Shown piece after piece: positions 18,848 through 26,496 of a DNA stretch of 44,665 bases. A program made the translations under genes and the position numbers. The DNA is from Bordetella parapertussis (GTDB lineage: Bacteria; Pseudomonadota; Gammaproteobacteria; Burkholderiales; SG8-39), in assembly GCA_945862265.1 (NCBI GenBank), contig CAMAXP010000037.1, forward strand, positions 1 through 44,665, in the 5' to 3' direction. The notes beneath the pieces were generated by a model. It did no database searches. It saw only the letters and a program-made list of their open reading frames with translations, and was not told the DNA's origin. Within the stretch, counting starts at the first letter, position 1. The number at the start of each line of letters is the position of its first letter.

Positions 18848-19575
18848 CAGAAGGGCTCCATCCAGGGGCGCAGGTCCATCTCGTGGGTCCATGCGTTCTT
18901 CGGTTGAGTGTGCAGTTGCCAGTAGGCCTCGGCAATCGCGTCCGGGTCCACGATGCCTTCCTTTTCCTTGAGCTTGTAGCGCTCCGGGAAGGTGTCGCGG
19001 ATGAAGGCCGTGTCGATCGCGCCGTCGATGACCAGATGCGCGACATGGATGCCTTTGGGTCCCAGTTCGCGCGCCATGCTCTGCGCCAGCGCGCGCAGCG
19101 CGTGCTTGGCGCCCGCAAATGCGGCGAAGCCGTCACGGCCGCGCAGGCTTGCCGTAGCGCCGGTGAAGAAGATCGAGCCGCGCTCCCGGGGCAGCATGAC
19201 CTTTGCAACCTCCCGTCCCATCAGGAACCCGGCCAGCGCCCCCATCTCCCAGACCTTGGTGTAGACGCGGGTCGTGGTCTCAGTGATGCCGAAGCGCACG
19301 TTGCCACCGATGTTGAACACCGCAACCTCGATCGGCGCGATTTCACGCTCGATGTGCTGGACAAGCTTGATGACCTCGTCTTCGTTCCGTGCATCCGAGC
19401 CAAAGGGCACGGCTTTGCCGCCGGCGGCCTCGATCTGCGCGACGAGCGGGGCGAGCTTGTCTGCGCTGCGCCGGGTCACACACGCGATGTAGCCCTCGCG
19501 TGCAAAGCGCCGGGCGATTGCGCCGCCGGTGGCGTCGCCCGCGCCCACGACCAGCACTGCCTTCTTGTCGCTCAT
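18847..19575 (-). CDS. Atypical short-chain dehydrogenase/reductase
   Basis: The protein has 242 residues from the ATG at 19575 (MSDKKAVLVVGAGDATGGAI). It has a Rossmann nucleotide-binding start, 'VVGAGDATGGAIARRFAREG', and 'VFNIGGN' in the place of NNAG. The usual YxxxK active site reads 'FAGAK', with Phe for Tyr, and the catalytic Ser position is Ala/Thr in 'FFTGATASLRG'. The lysine is kept. Members with this FAGAK pattern are common, so it is a subfamily trait rather than a mutation here, and the reaction is unclear. It lies 4 bp after selU and 1 bp overlaps the DsbA-fold gene. Confidence 0.8.
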   Translation of the reverse strand: MSDKKAVLVVGAGDATGGAIARRFAREGYIACVTRRSADKLAPLVAQIEAAGGKAVPFGSDARNEDEVIKLVQHIEREIAPIEVAVFNIGGNVRFGITETTTRVYTKVWEMGALAGFLMGREVAKVMLPRERGSIFFTGATASLRGRDGFAAFAGAKHALRALAQSMARELGPKGIHVAHLVIDGAIDTAFIRDTFPERYKLKEKEGIVDPDAIAEAYWQLHTQPKNAWTHEMDLRPWMEPF

Positions 19576-19579
19576 GGGT

Positions 19580-20659
19580 TCAGGCGGCCTCGAGATGCTG
19601 CGGGGTGTCCAGGACTTCGCGCGCGACTCGCGCAAACGATTCGTCGGCTGCGGACTCGAGCCGGACGGTTTTCGCTTCAGGCAAGCGGGCAAAGTTGCGC
19701 AATGCCGAGCGCTGGTAGGCCGGGTCGTAGTGGTCCTCGAGCAAGGTGCCCACCAACACGTCCCATTCGCCGCGCGCGGCCATGGTTTTCCAGGCCTCGA
19801 TCACCTTGGTGCCGTGCAGGCTGGCAAGGCAGTCGAGTTGCGCGTAAAGCACCGAAGGGTCGGCGAAGAAGTGCCGGTATTCGTCGGACAGCAGCGCTAT
19901 CCGTGTGTCCCGACTGGCCTCGAGCACTACGCACGCGCTGGCCCGCATCGTGTGCATGAGGGCCTCGGGCACCTGCAGTTGGCCGATCTTCTTGGACTCG
20001 CCTTCGACATACACGGGCTTCGCCGGGTCGAACTGCCGCAGGGCGTCCCACAGGGACGTCTCGAACATCTTCTGCGCCGGCTGCGGTCGGCCGGGCAGGG
20101 TGCCGAGCACCGAGCCGCGATGGGCGGCGAGGCCTTCCAGGTCCAGCACCTGCGCGCCGGTGTCCTTGATGGCATGGAGCAGGCGGCTCTTGCCGCTGCC
20201 GGTGGTGCCGTGGATCACGCGGAACTCCAACTGCAGCGGCAGTGTGGAGAGGATGTCGACGATGAAGTGCCGGTAGGCCTTGTAGCCGCCTTCGATGCTC
20301 CAGGCGTCCCAGCCGATTTCGCGCAGGATGTGCGCCATCGCCCCGGAACGCTTGCCCCCGCGCCAGCAGTAGACCAGCGGCCGCCAGGGGCGCGGCATCG
20401 CGGAGAACTTGTCTTGTATGTGGTGGGCGATGTTCTTCGCCACCAGCGCGGCGCCGAGCTTCTTCGCGTCGAAAGGGGAGACCTGCTTGTACAGCGTGCC
20501 GACCCGCGCACGCTCCTCGTTGTCGAGCACGGGCGCCGAGATCGCGCCCGGCACGTGGTCCTCGGCGTACTCGGCCGGGGAGCGCACGTCGATGATCGCG
20601 TCGAAGCCCGCCAACGCTTCGGCAGACATGGGGACGAGCGGTTTGGCGGCGGGTTTCAC
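19580..20659 (-). CDS. selU: tRNA 2-selenouridine synthase SelU (MnmH)
   Basis: A 359-residue protein with an N-terminal rhodanese domain, 'IIDVRSPAEYAEDHVPGA', whose catalytic Cys lies in 'VYCWRGGKRSGAMA'. A P-loop domain follows, with Walker A 'GTTGSGKSRLLHAI'. It replaces the sulfur of 2-thiouridine-34 in tRNAs for Lys, Glu and Gln with selenium by way of a geranylated intermediate, using selenophosphate from SelD. SelD is encoded 1.8 kb away on the other strand. GTG start at 20659, with an internal ATG at 20629 as an alternative. It is the first gene of a four-cistron minus-strand unit. Confidence 0.95.
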   Translation of the reverse strand: MKPAAKPLVPMSAEALAGFDAIIDVRSPAEYAEDHVPGAISAPVLDNEERARVGTLYKQVSPFDAKKLGAALVAKNIAHHIQDKFSAMPRPWRPLVYCWRGGKRSGAMAHILREIGWDAWSIEGGYKAYRHFIVDILSTLPLQLEFRVIHGTTGSGKSRLLHAIKDTGAQVLDLEGLAAHRGSVLGTLPGRPQPAQKMFETSLWDALRQFDPAKPVYVEGESKKIGQLQVPEALMHTMRASACVVLEASRDTRIALLSDEYRHFFADPSVLYAQLDCLASLHGTKVIEAWKTMAARGEWDVLVGTLLEDHYDPAYQRSALRNFARLPEAKTVRLESAADESFARVAREVLDTPQHLEAA

Positions 20660-20682
20660 CGGGCCATTTTACGCCCGTCTGC

Positions 20683-21345
20683 CTAGCGCCTCAGCAGGGG
20701 CTTGAGGCCTTTCCAGACGTTGTCGAGCAGGATCGGCTGGGCTTCCGCGGTAGGGTGCAGGTTGTCGGGCTGGAAGCTCTCGCGTTTTTCTGCCATCCCC
20801 TCGAAGAGGAAGGGCACCAGCCCGGTCTTGTATTCCTTCGCCAGTTCGGTGTACGCGGCCTCGAAGGCGCGCGTGTAGTCTGCACCGTAATTGGGCGGCA
20901 TCTTCACGCCGACGAGCAGCACCCGCGATTTCGCCGCCTGCGCCGCCTGGATCATGGCGGCGAGGTTCCTGCGCATCTCCGCCACCGGCAGCCCGCGCAG
21001 GCCGTCGTTGGCGCCCAGTTCGAGCACCACGATGGAGGGCTTTTCCCGCGCGAGGACTTTCTGCAGGCGCGACCGTCCACCACTGCTGGTTTCGCCACTG
21101 ATGCTCGCATTCGCAACGCTATAATCGAATTTCTCGCGCTTGAGGCGCGCCTCGAGCAGCGCCACCCAGCTCCGTTCCTGGGCGATGCCGTAGGCCGCGG
21201 ACAGGCTGTCCCCATAAACCAGGATCGTTCCCGCCGTTGCCGCGGGCGCCCAGAACAAGACCACCACAATGAACAGTCGCGCAAAAGAACCAAGCAAGGC
21301 AGCGGGCGTGGCGGTTGGAGCTTCGGTTCTTTCTGCGCGGGGCAT
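20683..21345 (-). CDS. tesA: Periplasmic GDSL-type esterase / lysophospholipase TesA
   Basis: About 220 residues from the ATG at 21345. A signal peptide is clear, 'LFIVVVLFWAPAATAG', followed at once by block I, 'ILVYGDSLSAAYG', with the nucleophilic Ser. 'ASISGETSSGGRSRL' (Gly of the oxyanion hole), 'LELGANDGLRG' (Asn) and 'DNLHPTAEAQPIL' (Asp and His) complete the SGNH set. It is a TesA/ApeA-type thioesterase I/protease I/lysophospholipase. The start is uncertain: ATG 21369 has the best SD (GAGG) but reaches deeper into the divergent ABC gene, and TTG 21297 would avoid much of the overlap. Confidence 0.92.
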   Translation of the reverse strand: MPRAERTEAPTATPAALLGSFARLFIVVVLFWAPAATAGTILVYGDSLSAAYGIAQERSWVALLEARLKREKFDYSVANASISGETSSGGRSRLQKVLAREKPSIVVLELGANDGLRGLPVAEMRRNLAAMIQAAQAAKSRVLLVGVKMPPNYGADYTRAFEAAYTELAKEYKTGLVPFLFEGMAEKRESFQPDNLHPTAEAQPILLDNVWKGLKPLLRR

Positions 21346-21985
21346 AGGCAAGACTGTAAAAAGCGGCATCAGCGACCTCGTCATTCTGCAGGATATCCAG
21401 CTCGAGGTCATGCCGGGCGAGGCCGTGGCGATCGTCGGGGCCTCGGGCTCCGGCAAGTCCACGCTGCTCGCCATCCTCGCTGGGTTGGACACGCCCAGCA
21501 CCGGTTCGGTTCACCTCGCCGGCAGCGATCTTTTCTCGCTCGACGAGGATGCCCGTGCCGAGTTGCGCGGCCGCGCGGTGGGCTTCGTGTTCCAGTCCTT
21601 CCAGCTGTTGCCGGCCCTTTCCGCATTGGAAAACGTAATGCTGCCGCTCGAACTCGCGGGCCGGCCGGATGCGCAGCGCCAGGCCAAGGCCATGCTCGAG
21701 AAGGTGGGCCTCGCCGAGCGCCTCGGCCACTACCCCAAGCATCTGTCGGGCGGCGAGCAGCAGCGCGTGGCCCTCGCGCGCGCCTTCGTGGTCCAGCCCC
21801 GCGTGCTGATGGCGGACGAGCCCACCGGCAGCCTTGACGCGGCGTCGGGCGAGGCGGTGATCCAGCTGATGTTCGAACTCAACGCCCAGGCCGGCACCAC
21901 GCTGATCATGGTGACCCACGACGAACTGCTCGCCAAACGCTGCGGCCGGATCGTCCGGCTCGCCGGCGGCAAGGTCGTCGCGTGA
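21269..21985 (+). CDS. ybbA: ABC transporter ATP-binding protein, YbbA type
   Basis: A 238-residue ATPase with Walker A 'VGASGSGKSTLLAI', a Q-loop in 'VFQSFQLLPALSALEN', the signature 'HLSGGEQQRVALARAF', Walker B 'VLMADEPTGSL' and switch His in 'MVTHDELL'. It belongs to the LolD/MacB-like group and pairs with the FtsX-type permease that follows (GTGA overlap). ATG 21269 overlaps the divergent tesA 5' end; GTG 21308 is a shorter alternative (225 residues, near E. coli YbbA). The YbbA-YbbP pair is genetically linked to tesA in many proteobacteria. Its substrate is unproven. Confidence 0.92.
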   Translation: MNSRAKEPSKAAGVAVGASVLSARGIGKTVKSGISDLVILQDIQLEVMPGEAVAIVGASGSGKSTLLAILAGLDTPSTGSVHLAGSDLFSLDEDARAELRGRAVGFVFQSFQLLPALSALENVMLPLELAGRPDAQRQAKAMLEKVGLAERLGHYPKHLSGGEQQRVALARAFVVQPRVLMADEPTGSLDAASGEAVIQLMFELNAQAGTTLIMVTHDELLAKRCGRIVRLAGGKVVA

Positions 21986-24498
21986 CCACGCTCCGGCTCG
22001 CGCTGCGCATGCTGGCGCGCGACTGGCGGGCGGGCGAGCTGCGCGTGCTTGCACTCGCGCTGCTGATCGCGGTGGCGAGCGTCACAAGCGTTTCCTTCTT
22101 TGCCGATCGCGTGCGCCAGGGCCTCACCCGCGAGGCGCACCAGCTGCTTGGCGGCGACATGCTGATGGCCGGCGACCAGCCCTGGAAGCCCGAGGTGATT
22201 ACGGAGGCGAAGCGCCGCGGCCTCGCGGTGGCGCAGAGCACGAACTTCATCAGCATGGCGCAGTCGGTCTCGGGCGCCGAGCCCAAGAGCCTGCTGACCG
22301 GCGCTAAGGCGGTGACCGAGTCGTACCCGTTGCGCGGCAAGCTGCGCATTGCACCCCGGCTCAACGCGCCGGACGCGATCGCGGCCAGCGGGCCCGGGCC
22401 GGGCACGGTGTGGCTGGACGAGCGCCTCACCTCGGCACTCGCCGCCGATGCGGGCAGCAAGGTGCGGCTCGGCAACGCTGAGTTCACAGTCGCCGCCGTG
22501 CTGACGCTCGAGCCCGATCGAGGCGCCAATTTCTTCAACATTGCGCCGCGCCTGATGATGAATGCGGCCGACGTCGCCTCCACGGGCCTGATCCAGACGG
22601 GCAGCCGGGTGACCTACCAGGTCCTCGTCGCAGGCGAGCGCAAGGACGTGAATGCCTTCGAGGCCTGGGCGAAACCCCGCCTCGAGCGCGGCCAGCGCAT
22701 CGAAAACCTCGAGAACGCGCGACCGGAAGTCCGGGCCTCGCTGGATCGCGCGCAGAGCTTCCTCGGCCTGACCGCGCTGCTGGCTGCGATCCTCGCGGGC
22801 GTGGCCATCGCGCTGGCCACGCGACGGTTCGTCGAGCGGCACCTCGATGGTTGCGCCGTGATGCGCTGCCTCGGGGCCACGCAGGCGCGCCTCATGGCGC
22901 TCCATTCGATCGAGTTCCTCGTCCTCGGCGTCACGGCCTGCGCGGCCGGGTGCCTGGCGGGGTTCGCTGCACAGGGCCTGATCGCCTACTGGCTTGCGAG
23001 CATCATCCAGGCCGCGCTCCCGCCGCCGACGGCGATTCCCGCGCTGCAGGGGGCGCTGGTCGGCCTCACCCTGCTGTTGGGCTTCGCGCTGCCGCCGCTG
23101 CTCCAGCTTCGCAACGTGCCGGCCGTGCGCGTGATCCGGCGCGAAGCCGGCGCGCCCAAGGGCGGCGTGGTCGTGGCGTACGCACTGGGCTTTGCCACGC
23201 TCGCGGGCCTGCTGCTGTGGCAGTCGGGCGACCTGAAGCTCGGCGTGACGGTCGTCGGCGGCTTCAGCGCGGCCGTGCTGCTCTTCATCGGGATCGCCTG
23301 GGTCGCGCTGCGCGGCGCGAGCTCGTCAGTATCGATGCGTGTCTTCGGCGCCTCGAGCCCGGCGGTGCGGTATGGCCTCGCCAACCTGCGCCGCCATTCA
23401 CGGTCGAACGCGATCCAGGTGGCGAGCCTCGCGCTCGGCCTGACCGCCATCCTGCTGCTGACCATCACGCGCGCCGACCTCATCAACGCCTGGCGGCAGG
23501 CCGCACCGCCCGACGCGCCGAACCGGTTCCTGATCGGCATCCAGCCCGAGCAGCTGAAGCCCGTGCAGGAGTTCTTTCGCGCGGCGGGCACGCCGCTGCC
23601 AGACGTCTACCCGATGATCCGCGGCCGCCTCACTGCGGTGAACGACCGGCCGGTGGGCGAGAAGGACTATCCGGAAGAGCGCGCAAAGCGCCTGGTCGAG
23701 CGCGAATTCAACCTGTCCTACATGGACACGCTGCCCGCGCACAACCAGGTCTCGGCCGGGCGCTGGTTCGATCCGGCCAATCGCACCGAGGGCGAAGCTT
23801 CGGTGGAGGAGGGCATAGCAAAGACGCTCGGCCTGAAGATGGGCGACCGCCTGACCTACAACGCGGGCGGCGAGGTGTTCACTGCGCGCATCACTTCGCT
23901 GCGAAAACTCCGCTGGGACTCGATGAAGGTCAACTTCTTCGTGGTCACGCCGCCCTGGGTGTTGCAGAAAGCGCCGGCCAGCTACGTCACGGCGTTCCGG
24001 CTGGAGGCGGGATCCGAGCCGGTCCTGGATCGCCTCGTGGCCGCATTCCCGAACCTCACAGTCGTCGACATCAGCGCGGCGCTGAAGCAGGCGCAGGCCA
24101 TCATCGACCAGGTGATCCTTGCGGTGCAGTTCGTGTTCCTCTTCGCGCTCGGCGCGGGGCTGCTGGTGCTGTACTCGGCGCTCGTGGCCACCGAGGACGA
24201 GCGCCGGCGCGAGTCGGCGATCATGCGCGCGTTCGGCGCCTCGGCCGCGCAGGTAACCGGCAGCCAGCGGGCGGAATTCCTGGTGATGGGCGCGGTGGCG
24301 GGCCTGCTGGCCACGCTGGCCGCGTCGGCGATCAGCACGCTTCTGGCGCAGCGGGTGTTCCAGCTTGAGTTGCCGGTGAATTACGGCCTGTGGGTCTATG
24401 GGCCGCTCGCCGGGGTCGCGCTGCTTTCGCTCAATGCTTGGCTGTCGGCGCGCAAGGTCCTCACGGCCTCGCCGGCGATGACGCTCAGGGAGGGATAG
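21982..24498 (+). CDS. ybbP: ABC transporter permease YbbP (FtsX/MacB-like)
   Basis: An 838-residue membrane protein starting with GTG inside the ybbA stop. It has an N-terminal TM helix ('VLALALLIAVASVTSVSFFADR'-like, residues ~22-42), a large periplasmic domain, a group of TM helices at ~265-460 with two FtsX domains, a second periplasmic part (~480-700), and terminal TM helices with 'RRRESAIMRAFGASAAQV'. Ten or so TM helices and duplicated FtsX domains fit YbbP. It is likely to act on a lipid or lipoprotein substrate in the envelope. Confidence 0.9.
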   Translation: MTTLRLALRMLARDWRAGELRVLALALLIAVASVTSVSFFADRVRQGLTREAHQLLGGDMLMAGDQPWKPEVITEAKRRGLAVAQSTNFISMAQSVSGAEPKSLLTGAKAVTESYPLRGKLRIAPRLNAPDAIAASGPGPGTVWLDERLTSALAADAGSKVRLGNAEFTVAAVLTLEPDRGANFFNIAPRLMMNAADVASTGLIQTGSRVTYQVLVAGERKDVNAFEAWAKPRLERGQRIENLENARPEVRASLDRAQSFLGLTALLAAILAGVAIALATRRFVERHLDGCAVMRCLGATQARLMALHSIEFLVLGVTACAAGCLAGFAAQGLIAYWLASIIQAALPPPTAIPALQGALVGLTLLLGFALPPLLQLRNVPAVRVIRREAGAPKGGVVVAYALGFATLAGLLLWQSGDLKLGVTVVGGFSAAVLLFIGIAWVALRGASSSVSMRVFGASSPAVRYGLANLRRHSRSNAIQVASLALGLTAILLLTITRADLINAWRQAAPPDAPNRFLIGIQPEQLKPVQEFFRAAGTPLPDVYPMIRGRLTAVNDRPVGEKDYPEERAKRLVEREFNLSYMDTLPAHNQVSAGRWFDPANRTEGEASVEEGIAKTLGLKMGDRLTYNAGGEVFTARITSLRKLRWDSMKVNFFVVTPPWVLQKAPASYVTAFRLEAGSEPVLDRLVAAFPNLTVVDISAALKQAQAIIDQVILAVQFVFLFALGAGLLVLYSALVATEDERRRESAIMRAFGASAAQVTGSQRAEFLVMGAVAGLLATLAASAISTLLAQRVFQLELPVNYGLWVYGPLAGVALLSLNAWLSARKVLTASPAMTLREG

Positions 24499-24500
24499 GC

Positions 24501-25199
24501 ATGTACTTGCGCCACAGGGAAACGCATCGCACCGGCAGCATCGGCTGGCTCCGCGCCGCCGTATTGGGCGCCAACGACGGGATCGTGTCCACCGCAAGCC
24601 TCGTGCTCGGCGTGGCGGCGGCCCACGCGGCGCGCAGCGACGTGATGGTGGCCGGCGTCGCAGGGCTCGTGGCCGGGGCCATGTCGATGGCCGCCGGGGA
24701 ATACGTGTCGGTGCGCTCGCAGGCCGATTCGGAGGAGGCGGCCCTCGCGCTGGAAAAACGGGAGCTCGAGACGGACAGCGAAGGCGAGCACAAGGAACTC
24801 ACTGCGATCTACGAGCAGCGCGGCCTCGATCCCGCCCTCGCGCAGCAGGTGGCCGTGGCGCTCATGAAGCACGATGCGTTGGGCGCGCATGCGCGGGACG
24901 AACTCGGCCTGTCGGAGGTGCTCGGCGCCCGGCCCGTGCAGGCTGCGCTGACCTCGGCCGCGAGCTTCGCCGTCGGCGCGGCCATGCCGCTCGCCGCTGC
25001 CTGGCTCGTGCCGGACAAGTTGCTGATCAGCGTGGTCTCGGTGACTTCGCTGGTGTTCCTTGCCGTGCTTGGAGGCACCGCGGCCAAGGTGGGCGGGGCG
25101 CCCGCAGGCGTGGCCGCGATGCGCGTCACCTTCTGGGGCGCGCTGGCCATGGCGATCACCGCGGGGGTCGGCGCGTTGTTCGGAACGGTGGCGGCGTGA
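24501..25199 (+). CDS. VIT1/CCC1-family metal (Fe/Mn) transporter
   Basis: The protein has 232 residues from the ATG at 24501, with GGGAGGGA SD. The family start 'GWLRAAVLGANDGIVSTASL' is followed by 'AGAMSMAAGEYVSVRSQADS', a cytosolic loop rich in Glu ('EEAALALEKRELETDSEGEH') that in VIT proteins binds metal, and three C-terminal TM helices. These proteins move Fe2+ or Mn2+ out of the cytosol. It couples to the downstream truncated hemoglobin by a GTGA overlap. Confidence 0.88.
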   Translation: MYLRHRETHRTGSIGWLRAAVLGANDGIVSTASLVLGVAAAHAARSDVMVAGVAGLVAGAMSMAAGEYVSVRSQADSEEAALALEKRELETDSEGEHKELTAIYEQRGLDPALAQQVAVALMKHDALGAHARDELGLSEVLGARPVQAALTSAASFAVGAAMPLAAAWLVPDKLLISVVSVTSLVFLAVLGGTAAKVGGAPAGVAAMRVTFWGALAMAITAGVGALFGTVAA

Positions 25200-25579
25200 A
25201 CCCCACACCTTACGAACAGGTCGGCGGCGACGCCAAGGTGCGTGCGCTCGTCGATCGCTTTTACGCGTTGATGGACAGCGAGCCCGAGTACTACGGGATC
25301 CGCAAGCTCCACCCCGAATCGTTGAAAGGCTTCGCCGACAAACTCTACATGTTCCTCTCCGGCTGGCTGGGCGGGCCGCAGCTTTACATGGAGAAGATCG
25401 GCCACCCGATGCTGCGTGCGCGGCACCTCCCGTACCCGATCGCAACGCCTGAGCGCGACCAGTGGCTCTCGTGCATGCAGCGCGCGCTGCAGGACCGCGA
25501 GGTGCCGGAACTGCTGCGCCTGCAGTTGATGGGCGCGTTCCAGCACACGGCGGACTGGATGCGCAACAAGGAAGGCTGA
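25196..25579 (+). CDS. Group 2 truncated hemoglobin (GlbO type)
   Basis: A 127-residue 2-on-2 globin with GTG start overlapping the transporter stop. The proximal His is in 'HPMLRARHLPYPI' (~residue 77), Tyr B10 in 'VDRFYALMD' and Trp G8 in 'RDQWLSCMQRAL'. The last two mark group 2. Such globins bind O2, NO or sulfide and protect against reactive nitrogen and oxygen species. Its coupling with a metal exporter suggests a shared iron/oxygen stress role, which is inference. Confidence 0.93.
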   Translation: MNPTPYEQVGGDAKVRALVDRFYALMDSEPEYYGIRKLHPESLKGFADKLYMFLSGWLGGPQLYMEKIGHPMLRARHLPYPIATPERDQWLSCMQRALQDREVPELLRLQLMGAFQHTADWMRNKEG

Positions 25580-25647
25580 GGAGGCACGCGCGCCGTGGCG
25601 ATCTTCGATGACCGGCTGTCGGTCGCGGGGGAGTGACCCGGATTCGA

Positions 25648-25676
25648 TTGATCCCGATTTGGGAGCATGCTAGAGT
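25648..25676 (+). promoter_or_regulatory. higBA promoter
   Basis: TTGATC (25648-25653) and TAGAGT (25671-25676) are spaced by 17 bp. The expected transcription start is about 7 nt further, at or near the higB ATG at 25683, and there is no SD sequence. The message may be leaderless. Confidence 0.5.
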
Positions 25677-25682
25677 ATCGCC

Positions 25683-25976
25683 ATGCGGATCATCGCGCTG
25701 GCCACTTTGCGGGAATTCTGGAAGAGGCATCCGGATGCCGAAATCCCGTTGCGATCCTGGTATGCCCTCGCAAGCAGGTCGGACTGGCGGAGGCCGGCCG
25801 ATGTCAAAGATGCGTACCGTAGTGCCAGCGTGATTGCGAATAACCGGATTGTGTTCAATGTGAAGGGCAACGACTACCGCCTCGTCGCTGCATTGCACTA
25901 CAACCGGGGTTTCCTGTTTATCCGGTTCATAGGCACGCACCGGCAGTACGACAAGGTCGATGCCGAAACGATATGA
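25683..25976 (+). CDS. higB: HigB-type mRNA interferase toxin
   Basis: A 97-residue protein of the HigB (RelE-fold) toxin family: 'LATLREFWKRHPDAE' at the N-terminus, 'DVKDAYRSASVIANNRIVFN', then 'NDYRLVAALHYNRGFLFIRF' and 'GTHRQYDKVDAETI' at the end. Basic/aromatic residues of the family active site (His/Arg/Tyr in 'GTHRQYDK') are present. It would cut mRNA, probably on the ribosome. The toxin-first order with the antitoxin directly after is the usual hig arrangement. The AT content around the pair is higher than in neighbouring genes, which suits acquisition by transfer. Confidence 0.9.
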   Translation: MRIIALATLREFWKRHPDAEIPLRSWYALASRSDWRRPADVKDAYRSASVIANNRIVFNVKGNDYRLVAALHYNRGFLFIRFIGTHRQYDKVDAETI

Positions 25977-25986
25977 GGGGACAGAG

Positions 25987-26361
25987 ATGACACTGCGTCC
26001 GATCCGAACCAAGCGTGAGCATCAGGCAGCGCTGAAGGAAATCGAATCCTTGTGGGATGCCCCGAATCGTTCTTTGGAGGCAGACCGCCTCGAAGTTCTT
26101 ACGCTGCTGGTCGAGGCGTACGAGCGCGAACACTACCCGATCGAAGCGCCCGATCCGATTGATTTCCTGCAGCATGTCATGGAAGCGCGCGGCTTGTCGC
26201 GCAAGGATCTGGAGCCCTGCATCGGCTCGCGTGCGCGTGTCGCGGAGGTCCTGAACCGCGTCCGACCGCTTACGCTCGAAATGATTCGCAAGCTTGCGTC
26301 GGCATTGAACCTTCCGGCGGACGTGCTGATCCGCGGATATGACCTGAAGCGAGCCGCCTAG
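25987..26361 (+). CDS. higA: HigA-type antitoxin with HTH domain
   Basis: The protein has 124 residues from the ATG at 25987, which has a GAGGGG SD (25975-25980) overlapping the toxin stop; the ATG at 25960 lacks one. An N-terminal acidic helical region, 'LKEIESLWDAPNRSLEADRL', is followed by 'PIDFLQHVMEARGLSRKDLE' and an XRE-like helix-turn-helix, 'VAEVLNRVRPLTLEMIRKLA'. It neutralises HigB and should repress the operon. Confidence 0.9.
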   Translation: MTLRPIRTKREHQAALKEIESLWDAPNRSLEADRLEVLTLLVEAYEREHYPIEAPDPIDFLQHVMEARGLSRKDLEPCIGSRARVAEVLNRVRPLTLEMIRKLASALNLPADVLIRGYDLKRAA

Positions 26362-26496
26362 ATATTTCGGTAAAAATCTTCAAGAGTTACTTCTTAAAAC
26401 CAAGTCCTGGAGCCGATTTCAGGGCAATGTCAATACGCGAACTATTATAAATGGATCGTCTTGGCCCGGCCTCCGCCCCAGACGCTACAATGACAT
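26362..26496 (+). promoter_or_regulatory. AT-rich spacer with possible rmuC promoter
   Basis: These 135 bases are clearly more AT-rich (for example around 26365-26400 and 26440-26455) than the flanks. A -10-like TACAAT occurs at 26486-26491, with TTGGCC (26461-26466) at a long 19-bp spacing. The rmuC ATG follows after 5 bases, so a short leader is implied. No gene is seen. Confidence 0.3.
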
